Shown: positions 49,971 through 63,450 of the stretch, in pieces | Layout of the letters: each line of letters starts with the position of its first letter | Position numbering within the stretch: position 1 is the first letter of the stretch | Assembly: GCA_963082975.1 (NCBI GenBank) | Contig: OY720344.1 | Coordinates: 2,170,001 to 2,234,000 of the forward strand | Reading direction: 5' to 3' | Source of the DNA: Labia minor | Taxonomy: Eukaryota > Arthropoda > Insecta > Dermaptera > Spongiphoridae | DNA: 64,000 nucleotides | Made by a program: the position numbers and the translations under genes | Notes under the pieces: generated by a model | What the model was told of the DNA's origin: nothing | Database searches by the model: none | The model's input: the letters and a program-made list of their open reading frames with translations, nothing else

Positions 49971-52900
49971 AAATAATTTTTAGTAAGAAATATGAATAAT
50001 ATATTTTTTTAATATTTTTATGATGTAAAATGAACGAATTTATTATTTATTTTTAAAAATTTCATTTTTTAATTTTCCCGTAAAAATTATGAAAGGTCAT
50101 CTTAGGATGACCCTAGGTTTTCGGCATAAAAAAATAATTATTCATCAGAAATATCAATAATATATTTTTTTAATATTTTTATGATGTAAAATGAACGAAT
50201 TTATTATTTATTTTTAAAACATTTCATTTTTTAATTTTCCCGTAACAATTATGGTAGGTCATCGTAGGATGACCCTAGGTTTTCGGCATAAAAAATAATT
50301 TTTAGTAAGAAATATGAATAATATATTTTTTTAATATTTTAATGATGTAAAATGAACGAATTTATTATTTATTTTTTAAAATTTCATTTTTTAATTTTCC
50401 CGTAAAAATTATGAAAGGTCATTGTAGGATGACCCTAGGTTTTCGGCATAAAAAATAATTTTTAGTAAGAAATATGAATAATATATTTTTTTAATATTTT
50501 TATGATGTAAAATGAACGAATTTATTATTTATTTTTAAAAATTTCATTTTTTAATTTTCCCGTAAAAATTATGAAAGGTCATCGTAGGATGACCCTAGGT
50601 TTTCGGCATAAAAAATTAATTATTCATCAGAAATATCAATAATATATTTTTTTAATATTTTTATGATGTAAAATGAACGAATTTATTATTTATTTTTTAA
50701 AATTTCATTTTTTAATTTTCCCGTAAAAATTATGAAAGGTCATCTTAGGATGACCCTAGGTTTTCGGCATAAAAAAATAATTATTCATCAGAAATATCAA
50801 TAATATATTTTTTTAATATTTTTATGATGTAAAATGAACGAATTTATTATTTATTTTTAAAACATTTCATTTTTTAATTTTCCCGTAACAATTATGGAAG
50901 GTCATCGTAGGATGACCCTAGGTTTTCGGCATAAAAAATAATTTTTAGTAAGAAAAATGAATAATATATTTTTTTAATATTTTTATGATGTAAAATTAAC
51001 GAATTATATTATTTATTTTTTAAAATTTCATTTTTTAATTTTCCCGTAAAAATTATGAAAGGTCATCTTAGGATGACCCTAGGTTTTCGGCATAAAAAAT
51101 AATTTTTAGTAAGAAAAATGAATAATATATTTTTTTAATATTTTTATGATGTAAAATGAACGAATTTATTATTTATTTTTTATAATTTCATTTTTTAATT
51201 TTCCCGTAAAAATTATGAAAGGTCATCTTAGGATGACCCTAGGTTTTCGGCATAAAAAAATAATTATTCATCAGAAATATCAATAATATATTTTTTTAAT
51301 ATTTTTATGATGTAAAATGAACGAATTTATTATTTATTTTTAAAACATTTCATTTTTTAATTTTCCCGTAAAAATTATGAAAGGTCATCGTAGGATGACC
51401 CTAGGTTTTCGGCATAAAAAATTAATTATTCATCAGAAATATCAATAATATATTTTTTTAATATTTTTATGATGTAAAATGAACGAATTTATTATTTATT
51501 TTTAAAAATTTCATTTTTTAATTTTCCCGTAAAAATTATGAAAGGTCATATTAGGATGACCCTAGGTTTTCGGCATAAAAAAATAATTATTCATCAGAAA
51601 TATCAATAATATATTTTTTTAATATTTTTATGATGTAAAATGAACGAATTTATTATTTATTTTTAAAACATTTCATTTTTTAATTTTCCCGTAAAAATTA
51701 TGAAAGGTCATCGTAGGATGACCCTAGGTTTTCGGCATAAAAAAATAATTTTTAGTTAGAAATATGAATAATATATTTTTTTAATATTTTTATGATGTAA
51801 AATGAACGAATTTATTATTTATTTTTAAAAATTTCATTTTTTAATTTTCCCGTAAAAATTATGAAAGGTCATCGTAGGATGACCCTAGGTTTTCAAAATA
51901 AAAAATTAATTATTCATCAGAAATATCAATAATATATTTTTTTAATATGTTTATGTTGTAAAATGAACGAATTTATTATTTATTTTTTAAAATTTCATTT
52001 TTTAATTTTCCCTTAAGAATTATGAAAGGTCATCTTAGGATGACCCTAGGTTTTCGGCATAAAAAAATAATTTTTAGTAAGAAATATGAATAATATATTT
52101 TTTTAATATTTTTATGATGTAAAATGAACGAATTTATTATTTATTTTTAAAACATTTAATTTTTTAATTTTCCCGTAAAAATTATGAAAGGTCATCGTAG
52201 GATGACCCTAGGTTTTCGGCATAAAAAATTAATTATTCATCAGAAATATCAATAATATATTTTTTTAATATTTTTATGATGTAAAATGAACGAATTTATT
52301 ATTTATTTTTAAAAATTTCATTTTTTAATTTTCCCGTAAAAATTATGAAAGGTCATATTAGGATGACCCTAGGTTTTCGGCATAAAAAAATAATTATTCA
52401 TCAGAAATATCAATAATATATTTTTTTAATATTTTTATGATGTAAAATGAACGAATTTATTATTTATTTTTAAAACATTTCATTTTTTCATTTTCCCGTA
52501 AAAATTATGAAAGGTCATCGTAGGATGACCGTAGGTTTTCGGCATAAAAAAATAATTTTTAGTAAGAAATATGAATAATATATTTTTTTAATATTTTTAT
52601 GATGTAAAATGAACGAATTTATTATTTATTTTTAAAAATTTCATTTTTTAATTTTCCCGTAAAAATTATGAAAGGTCATCTTAGGATGACCCTAGGTTTT
52701 CGGCATAAAAAAATAATTTTTAGTAAGAAATATGAATAATATATTTTTTTAATATTTTTATGATGTAAAATGAACGAATTTATTAGTTATTTTTAAAAAT
52801 TTCATTTTTAATTTTCCCGTAAAAATTATGAAAGGTCATCGTAAGATGACCCTAGGTTTTCGGCATAAAAAATTACTTATTCATCAGAAATATCAATAAT

Positions 52901-55900
52901 ATATTTTTTTAATATTTTTATGATGTAAAATGAACGAATTTATTATTTATTTTTAAAACATTTCATTTTTTCATTTTCCCGTAAAAATTATGAAAGGTCA
53001 TCTTAGGATGACCCTAGGTTTTCGGCATAAAAAAATAATTATTCATCAGAAATATCAATAATATATTTTTTTAATATTTTTATGATGTAAAATGAACGAA
53101 TTTATTATTTATTTTTAAAACATTTCATTTTTTAATTTTCCCGTAAAAATTATGAAAGGTCATCTTAGGATGAGCCTAGGTTTTCGGCATAAAAAAATAA
53201 TTATTCATCAGAAATATCAATAATATATTTTTTTAATATTTTTATGATGTAAAATGAACGAATTTATTATTTATTTTTAAAAATTTCATTTTTTAATTTT
53301 CCCGTAAAAATTATGAAAGGTCATCTTAGGATGACCCTAGGTTTTCGGCATAAAAAAATAATTATTCATCAGAAATATCAATAATATATTTTTTTAATAT
53401 TTTTATGATGTAAAATGAACGAATTTATTATTTATTTTTAAAACATTTCATTTTTTAATTTTCCCGTAACAATTATGGAAGGTCATCGTAGGATGACCCT
53501 AGGTTTTCGGCATAAAAAATAATTTTTAGTAAGAAAAATGAATAATATATTTTTTTAATATTTTTATGATGTAAAATGAACGAATTTATTATTTATTTTT
53601 TATAATTTCATTTTTTAATTTTCCCGTAAAAATTATGAAAGGTCATCTTAGGATGACCCTAGGTTTTCGGCATAAAAAAATAATTATTCATCAGAAATAT
53701 GAATAATATATTTTTTTAATATTTTTATGATGTAAAATGAACGAATTTATTATTTATTTTTAAAACATTTAATTTTTTAATTTTCCCGTAAAAATTATGA
53801 AAGGTCATCGTAGGATGACCCTAGGTTTTCGGCATAAAAAATTAATTATTCATCAGAAATATCAATAATATATTTTTTTAATATTTTTATGATGTAAAAT
53901 GAACGAATTTATTATTTATTTTTAAAAATTTCATTTTTAATTTTCCCGTAAAAATTATGAAAGGTCATATTAGGATGACCCTAGGTTTTCGGCATAAAAA
54001 AATAATTATTCATCAGAAATATCAATAATATATTTTTTTAATATTTTTATGATGTAAAATGAACGAATTTATTATTTATTTTTAAAACATTTCATTTTTT
54101 CATTTTCCCGTAAAAATTATGAAAGGTCATCGTAGGATGACCCTAGGTTTTCGGCATAAAAAAATAATTTTTAGTTAGAAATATGAATAATATATTTTTT
54201 TAATATTTTTATGATGTAAAATGAACGAATTTATTATTTATTTTTAAAAATTTCATTTTTTAAATTTCCCGTAAAAATTATGAAAGGTCATCGTAGGATG
54301 ACCCTAGGTTTTCAACATAAAAAATTAATTATTCATCAGAAATATCAATAATATATTTTTTTAATATTTTTATGTTGTAAAATGAACGAATTTATTATTT
54401 ATTTTTTAAAATTTCATTTTTTAATTTTACCGTAAAAATTATGAAAGGTCATCGTAGGATGACCCTAGGTTTTCGGCATAAAAAAATAATTATTCATCAG
54501 AAATATCAATAATATATTTTTTTAATATTTTTATGTTGTAAAATGAACGAATTTATTATTTATTTTTTAAAATTTCATTTTTTAATTTTCCCGTAAAAAT
54601 TATGAAAGGTCATCGTAGGATGACCCTAGGTTTTCGGCATAAAAAATAATTTTTAGTAAGAAATATGAATAATATATTTTTTTAATATTTTTATGATGTA
54701 AAATGAACGAATTTATTATTTATTTTTAAAAATTTCATTTTTTAATTTTCCCGTAAAAATTATGAAAGGTCATCTTAGGATGACCCTAGGTTTTCGGCAT
54801 AAAAAAATAATTATTCATCAGAAATATCAATAATATATTTTTTTAATATTTTTATGATGTAAAATGAACGAATTTATTATTTATTTTTTAAAATTTCATT
54901 TTTTAATTTTCCCGTAAAAATTATGAAAGGTCATCGTAGGATGACCATAGGTTTTCGGCATAAAAAATTAATTATTCATCAGAAATATCAATAATATATT
55001 TTTTTAATATTTTTATGATGTAAAATGAACGAATTTATTATTTATTTTTAAAACATTTCATTTTTTAATTTTCCCGTAAAAATTATGAAAGGTCATCTTA
55101 GGATGACCCTAGGTTTTCGGCATAAAAAAATAATTATTCATCAGAAATATCAATAATATATTTTTTTAATATTTTTATGATGTAAAATGAACGAATTTAT
55201 TATTTATTTTTTAAAATTTCATTTTTTAATTTTCCCGTAAAAATTATGAAAGGTCATCTTAGGATGACCCTAGGTTTTCGGCATAAAAAAATAATTATTC
55301 ATCAGAAATATCAATAATATATTTTTTTAATATTTTTATGTTGTAAAATGAACGAATTTATTATTTATTTTTTAAAATTTCATTTTTTAATTTTCCTGTA
55401 AAAATTATGAAAGGTCATCGTAGGATGACCCTAGGTTTTCGGCATAAAAAATAATTTTTAGTAAGAAATATGAATAATATATTTTTTTAATATTTTTATG
55501 ATGTAAAATGAACGAATTTATTATTTATTTTTAAAAATTTCATTTTTTAATTTTCCCGTAAAAATTATGAAAGGTCATCTTAGGATGACCCTAGGTTTTC
55601 GGCATAAAAAAATAATTATTCATCAGAAATATCAATAATATATTTTTTTAATATTTTTATGATGTAAAATGAACGAATTTATTATTTATTTTTAAAACAT
55701 TTCATTTTTTAATTTTCCCGTAACAATTATGGTAGGTCATCGTAGGATGACCCTAGGTTTTCGGCATAAAAAATAATTTTTAGTAAGAAATATGAATAAT
55801 ATATTTTTTTAATATTTTAATGATGTAAAATGAACGAATTTATTATTTATTTTTTAAAATTTCATTTTTTAATTTTCCCGTAAAAATTATGAAAGGTCAT

Positions 55901-57272
55901 TGTAGGATGACCCTAGGTTTTCGGCATAAAAAATAATTTTTAGTAAGAAATATGAATAATATATTTTTTTAATATTTTTATGATGTAAAATGAACGAATT
56001 TATTATTTATTTTTAAAAATTTCATTTTTTAATTTTCCCGTAAAAATTATGAAAGGTCATCGTAGGATGACCCTAGGTTTTCGGCATAAAAAAATAATTA
56101 TTCATCAGAAATATCAATAATATATTTTTTTAATATTTTTATGATGTAAAATGAACGAATTTATTATTTATTTTTAAAACATTTCATTTTTTAATTTTCC
56201 CGTAACAATTATGGAAGGTCATCGTAGGATGACCCTAGGTTTTCGGCATAAAAAATAATTTTTAGTAAGAAAAATGAATAATATATTTTTTTAATATTTT
56301 TATGATGTAAAATTAACGAATTATATTATTTATTTTTTAAAATTTCATTTTTTAATTTTCCCGTAAAAATTATGAAAGGTCATCTTAGGATGACCCTAGG
56401 TTTTCGGCATAAAAAATAATTTTTAGTAAGAAAAATGAATAATATATTTTTTTAATATTTTTATGATGTAAAATGAACGAATTTATTATTTATTTTTTAT
56501 AATTTCATTTTTTAATTTCCCCGTAAAAATTATGAAAGGTCATCTTAGGATGACCCTAGGTTTTCGGCATAAAAAAATAATTATTCATCAGAAATATCAA
56601 TAATATATTTTTTTAATATTTTTATGATGTAAAATGAACGAATTTATTATTTATTTTTAAAACATTTCATTTTTTAATTTTCCCGTAAAAATTATGAAAG
56701 GTCATCGTAGGATGACCCTAGGTTTTCGGCATAAAAAAATAATTTTTAGTTAGAAATATGAATAATATATTTTTTTAATATTTTTATGATGTAAAATGAA
56801 CGAATTTATTATTTATTTTTAAAAATTTCATTTTTTAATTTTCCCGTAAAAATTATGAAAGGTCATCGTAGGATGACCCTAGGTTTTCAAAATAAAAAAT
56901 TAATTATTCATCAGAAATATCAATAATATATTTTTTTAATATGTTTATGTTGTAAAATGAACGAATTTATTATTTATTTTTTAAAATTTCATTTTTTAAT
57001 TTTCCCTTAAGAATTATGAAAGGTCATCTTAGGATGACCCTAGGTTTTCGGCATAAAAAAATAATTTTTAGTAAGAAATATGAATAATATATTTTTTTAA
57101 TATTTTTATGATGTAAAATGAACGAATTTATTATTTATTTTTAAAACATTTAATTTTTTAATTTTCCCGTAAAAATTATGAAAGGTCATCGTAGGATGAC
57201 CCTAGGTTTTCGGCATAAAAAATTAATTATTCATCAGAAATATCAATAATATATTTTTTTAATATTTTTATG
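48580..57272 (+). repeat. ~8.7-kb segmental duplication, copy 2
   Basis: Partner of 31180-39870. The left end merges with the end of the 5154-bp repeat copy. The right end is a sharp junction at 57272, where a 4-base deletion occurs and the following sequence matches a different part of the array (26.04 kb). Confidence 0.87.
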
Positions 57273-57280
57273 ATGATGAA

Positions 57281-58945
57281 CGAATTTATTATTTATTTTT
57301 AAAAATTTCATTTTTTAATTTTCCCGTAAAAATTATGAAAGGTCATCGTAGGATGACCCTAGGTTTTCGGCATAAAAAATTAATTATTCATCAGAAATAT
57401 CAATAATATATTTTTTTAATATTTTTATGATGTAAAATGAACGAATTTATTATTTATTTTTTAAAATTTCATTTTTTAATTTTCCCGTAAAAATTATGAA
57501 AGGTCATCTTAGGATGACCCTAGGTTTTCGGCATAAAAAAATAATTATTCATCAGAAATATCAATAATATATTTTTTTAATATTTTTATGATGTAAAATG
57601 AACGAATTTATTATTTATTTTTAAAACATTTCATTTTTTAATTTTCCCGTAACAATTATGGAAGGTCATCGTAGGAAGACCCTAGGTTTTCGGCATAAAA
57701 AATAATTTTTAGTAAGAAAAATGAATAATATATTTTTTTAATATTTTTATGATGTAAAATTAACGAATTATATTATTTATTTTTTAAAATTTCATTTTTT
57801 AATTTTCCCGTAAAAATTATGAAAGGTCATCTTAGGATGACCCTAGGTTTTCGGCATAAAAAATAATTTTTAGTAAGAAAAATGAATAATATATTTTTTT
57901 AATATTTTTATGATGTAAAATGAACGAATTTATTATTTATTTTTTATAATTTCATTTTTTAATTTTCCCGTAAAAATTATGAAAGGTCATCTTAGGATGA
58001 CCCTAGGTTTTCGGCATAAAAAAATAATTATTCATCAGAAATATCAATAATATATTTTTTTAATATTTTTATGATGTAAAATGAACGAATTTATTATTTA
58101 TTTTTAAAACATTTCATTTTTTAATTTTCCCGTAAAAATTATGAAAGGTCATCGTAGGATGACCCTAGGTTTTCGGCATAAAAAATTAATTATTCATCAG
58201 AAATATCAATAATATATTTTTTTAATATTTTTATGATGTAAAATGAACGAATTTATTATTTATTTTTAAAAATTTCATTTTTTAATTTTCCCGTAAAAAT
58301 TATGAAAGGTCATATTAGGATGACCCTAGGTTTTCGGCATAAAAAAATAATTATTCATCAGAAATATCAATAATATATTTTTTTAATATTTTTATGATGT
58401 AAAATGAACGAATTTATTATTTATTTTTAAAACATTTCATTTTTTAATTTTCCCGTAAAAATTATGAAAGGTCATCGTAGGATGACCCTAGGTTTTCGGC
58501 ATAAAAAAATAATTTTTAGTTAGAAATATGAATAATATATTTTTTTAATATTTTTATGATGTAAAATGAACGAATTTATTATTTATTTTTAAAAATTTCA
58601 TTTTTTAATTTTCCCGTAAAAATTATGAAAGGTCATCGTAGGATGACCCTAGGTTTTCAAAATAAAAAATTAATTATTCATCAGAAATATCAATAATATA
58701 TTTTTTTAATATGTTTATGTTGTAAAATGAACGAATTTATTATTTATTTTTTAAAATTTCATTTTTTAATTTTCCCTTAAGAATTATGAAAGGTCATCTT
58801 AGGATGACCCTAGGTTTTCGGCATAAAAAAATAATTTTTAGTAAGAAATATGAATAATATATTTTTTTAATATTTTTATGATGTAAAATGAACGAATTTA
58901 TTATTTATTTATAAAAATTTCATTTTTTAATTTTCCCGTAAAAAT
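57281..58945 (+). repeat. Transposed-order block matching 26.04-27.70 kb (offset 31,242 bp)
   Basis: GGAAGACC at 57674 matches 26432, and TTCAAAAT at 58656 matches 27414, both 31,242 bp apart. Matching begins immediately after the 57272 junction and ends near 58.945 kb, where GTAAAAATT replaces GTAACAATT. Confidence 0.82.
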
Positions 58946-60850
58946 TATGAAAGGTCATCGTAGGATGACCCTAGGTTTTCGGCATAAAAAATTAATTATT
59001 CATCAGAAATATCAATAATATATTTTTTTAATATTTTTATGATGTAAAATGAACGAATTTATTATTTATTTTTAAAAATTTCATTTTTTAATTTTACCGT
59101 AAAAATTATGAAAGGTCATCGTAGGATGACCCTAGGTTTTCGGCATAAAAAAATAATTATTCATCAGAAATATCAATAATATATTTTTTTAATATTTTTA
59201 TGATGTAAAATGAACGAATTTATTATTTATTTTTTATAATTTCATTTTTTAATTTTCCCGTAAAAATTATGAAAGGTCATCTTAGGATGACCCTAGGTTT
59301 TCGGCATAAAAAAATAATTATTCATCAGAAATATCAATAATATATTTTTTTAATATTTTTATGATGTAAAATGAACGAATTTATTATTTATTTTTAAAAC
59401 ATTTCATTTTTTAATTTTCCCGTAAAAATTATGAAAGGTCATCGTAGGATGACCCTAGGTTTTCGGCATAAAAAATTAATTATTCATCAGAAATATCAAT
59501 AATATATTTTTTTAATATTTTTATGATGTAAAATGAACGAATTTATTATTTATTTTTAAAAATTTCATTTTTTAATTTTCCCGTAAAAATTATGAAAGGT
59601 CATCTTAGGATGACCCTAGGTTTTCGGCATAAAAAAATAATTATTCATCAGAAATATCAATAATATATTTTTTTAATATTTTTATGATGTAAAATGAACG
59701 AATTTATTATTTATTTTTAAAACATTTCATTTTTTAATTTTCCCGTAACAATTATGGAAGGTCATCGTAGGATGACCCTAGGTTTTCGGCATAAAAAATT
59801 ATTTTTAGTAAGAAAAATGAATAATATATTTTTTTAATATTTTTATGATGTAAAATGAACGAATTTATTATTTATTTTTTAAAATTTCATTTTTTAATTT
59901 TCCCGTAAAAATTATGAAAGGTCATCGTAGGATGACCATAGGTTTTCGGCATAAAAAATTAATTATTCATCAGAAATATCAATAATATATTTTTTTAATA
60001 TTTTTATGATGTAAAATGAACGAATTTATTATTTATTTTTGAAAATTTCATTTTTTAATTTTCCCGTAAAAATTATGAAAGGTCATCTTAGGATGACCCT
60101 AGGTTTTCGGCATAAAAAAATAATTATTTATCAGAAATATCAATAATATATTTTTTTAATATTTTTATGATGTAAAATGAACGAATTTATTATTTATTTT
60201 TAAAACATTTCATTTTTTCATTTTCCCGTAAAAATTATGAAAGGTCATCGTAGGATGACCGTAGGTTTTCGGCATAAAAAAATAATTTTTAGTAAGAAAT
60301 ATGAATAATATATTTTTTTAATAATTTTATGATGTAAAATGAACGAATTTATTATTTATTTTTAAAAATTTCATTTTTTAATTTTCCCGTAAAAATTATG
60401 AAAGGTCATCTTAGGATGACCCTAGGTTTTCGGCATAAAAAAATAATTATTCATCAGAAATATCAATAATATATTTTTTTAATATTTTTATGATGTAAAA
60501 TGAACGAATTTATTATTTATTTTTAAAACATTTCATTTTTTCATTTTCCCGTAAAAATTATGAAAGGTCATCTTAGGATGACCCTAGGTTTTCGGCAGAA
60601 AAAAATAATTTTTAGTAAGAAATATAAATAATATATTTTTTTAATATTTTTATGATGTAAAATGAACGAATTTATTAGTTATTTTTAAAAATTTCATTTT
60701 TAATTTTCCCGTAAAAATTATGAAAGGTCATCGTAAGATGACCCTAGGTTTTCGGCATAAAAAATTAATTATTCATCAGAAATATCAATAATATATTTTT
60801 TTAATATTTTTATGATGTAAAATGAACGAATTTATTATTTATTTTTAAAA
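58946..60850 (+). repeat. Mosaic satellite segment with no single long match found
   Basis: Full-length monomers of known subtypes in an order I could not match to one other place. It has private changes such as TTTTTGAAAATTTC (60040), AATAATTTTATG (60320) and GGCAGAAAAAAAT (60595). It lies between two blocks copied from elsewhere. Confidence 0.6.
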
Positions 60851-60899
60851 ATTTCATTTTTTAATTTTCCCGTAAAAATTATGAAAGGTCATCTTAGGA

Positions 60900-63450
60900 T
60901 GACCCTAGGTTTTCGGCATAAAAAAATAATTTTTAGTAAGAAATATGAATAATATATTTTTTTAATATTTTTATGATGTAAAATGAACGAATTTATTATT
61001 TATTTTTAAAAATTTCATTTTTTAATTTTCCCGTAAAAATTATGAAAGGTCATCTTAGGATGACCCTAGGTTTTCGGCATAAAAAAATAATTTTTAGTAA
61101 GAAATATGAATAATATATTTTTTTAATATTTTTATGATGTAAAATGAACGAATTTATTAGTTATTTTTAAAAATTTCATTTTTAATTTTCCCGTAAAAAT
61201 TATGAAAGGTCATCGTAAGATGACCCTAGGTTTTCGGCATAAAAAATTACTTATTCATCAGAAATATCAATAATATATTTTTTTAATATTTTTATGATGT
61301 AAAATGAACGAATTTATTATTTATTTTTAAAACATTTCATTTTTTCATTTTCCCGTAAAAATTATGAAAGGTCATCTTAGGATGACCCTAGGTTTTCGGC
61401 ATAAAAAAATAATTATTCATCAGAAATATCAATAATATATTTTTTTAATATTTTTATGATGTAAAATGAACGAATTTATTATTTATTTTTAAAACATTTC
61501 ATTTTTTAATTTTCCCGTAAAAATTATGAAAGGTCATCTTAGGATGAGCCTAGGTTTTCGGCATAAAAAAATAATTATTCATCAGAAATATCAATAATAT
61601 ATTTTTTTAATATTTTTATGATGTAAAATGAACGAATTTATTATTTATTTTTAAAAATTTCATTTTTTAATTTTCCCGTAAAAATTATGAAAGGTCATCT
61701 TAGGATGACCCTAGGTTTTCGGCATAAAAAAATAATTATTCATCAGAAATATCAATAATATATTTTTTTAATATTTTTATGATGTAAAATGAACGAATTT
61801 ATTATTTATTTTTAAAACATTTCATTTTTTAATTTTCCCGTAACAATTATGGAAGGTCATCGTAGGATGACCCTAGGTTTTCGGCATAAAAAATAATTTT
61901 TAGTAAGAAAAATGAATAATATATTTTTTTAATATTTTTATGATGTAAAATGAACGAATTTATTATTTATTTTTTATAATTTCATTTTTTAATTTTCCCG
62001 TAAAAATTATGAAAGGTCATCTTAGGATGACCCTAGGTTTTCGGCATAAAAAAATAATTATTCATCAGAAATATGAATAATATATTTTTTTAATATTTTT
62101 ATGATGTAAAATGAACGAATTTATTATTTATTTTTAAAACATTTAATTTTTTAATTTTCCCGTAAAAATTATGAAAGGTCATCGTAGGATGACCCTAGGT
62201 TTTCGGCATAAAAAATTAATTATTCATCAGAAATATCAATAATATATTTTTTTAATATTTTTATGATGTAAAATGAACGAATTTATTATTTATTTTTAAA
62301 AATTTCATTTTTAATTTTCCCGTAAAAATTATGAAAGGTCATATTAGGATGACCCTAGGTTTTCGGCATAAAAAAATAATTATTCATCAGAAATATCAAT
62401 AATATATTTTTTTAATATTTTTATGATGTAAAATGAACGAATTTATTATTTATTTTTAAAACATTTCATTTTTTCATTTTCCCGTAAAAATTATGAAAGG
62501 TCATCGTAGGATGACCCTAGGTTTTCGGCATAAAAAAATAATTTTTAGTTAGAAATATGAATAATATATTTTTTTAATATTTTTATGATGTAAAATGAAC
62601 GAATTTATTATTTATTTTTAAAAATTTCATTTTTTAAATTTCCCGTAAAAATTATGAAAGGTCATCGTAGGATGACCCTAGGTTTTCAACATAAAAAATT
62701 AATTATTCATCAGAAATATCAATAATATATTTTTTTAATATTTTTATGTTGTAAAATGAACGAATTTATTATTTATTTTTTAAAATTTCATTTTTTAATT
62801 TTACCGTAAAAATTATGAAAGGTCATCGTAGGATGACCCTAGGTTTTCGGCATAAAAAAATAATTATTCATCAGAAATATCAATAATATATTTTTTTAAT
62901 ATTTTTATGTTGTAAAATGAACGAATTTATTATTTATTTTTTAAAATTTCATTTTTTAATTTTCCCGTAAAAATTATGAAAGGTCATCGTAGGATGACCC
63001 TAGGTTTTCGGCATAAAAAATAATTTTTAGTAAGAAATATGAATAATATATTTTTTTAATATTTTTATGATGTAAAATGAACGAATTTATTATTTATTTT
63101 TAAAAATTTCATTTTTTAATTTTCCCGTAAAAATTATGAAAGGTCATCTTAGGATGACCCTAGGTTTTCGGCATAAAAAAATAATTATTCATCAGAAATA
63201 TCAATAATATATTTTTTTAATATTTTTATGATGTAAAATGAACGAATTTATTATTTATTTTTTAAAATTTCATTTTTTAATTTTCCCGTAAAAATTATGA
63301 AAGGTCATCGTAGGATGACCATAGGTTTTCGGCATAAAAAATTAATTATTCATCAGAAATATCAATAATATATTTTTTTAATATTTTTATGATGTAAAAT
63401 GAACGAATTTATTATTTATTTTTAAAACATTTCATTTTTTAATTTTCCCG
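60900..63450 (+). repeat. Block matching ~35.1-37.68 kb (offset 25,770 bp)
   Basis: TTAGTTATT 61158, TTCAACAT 62685 and GACCATAGG 63319 match 35388, 36915 and 37549, all 25,770 bp apart. Matching ends near 63.45 kb, where this copy has GTAACAATTATGG and the other GTAAAAATTATG. Confidence 0.82.
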
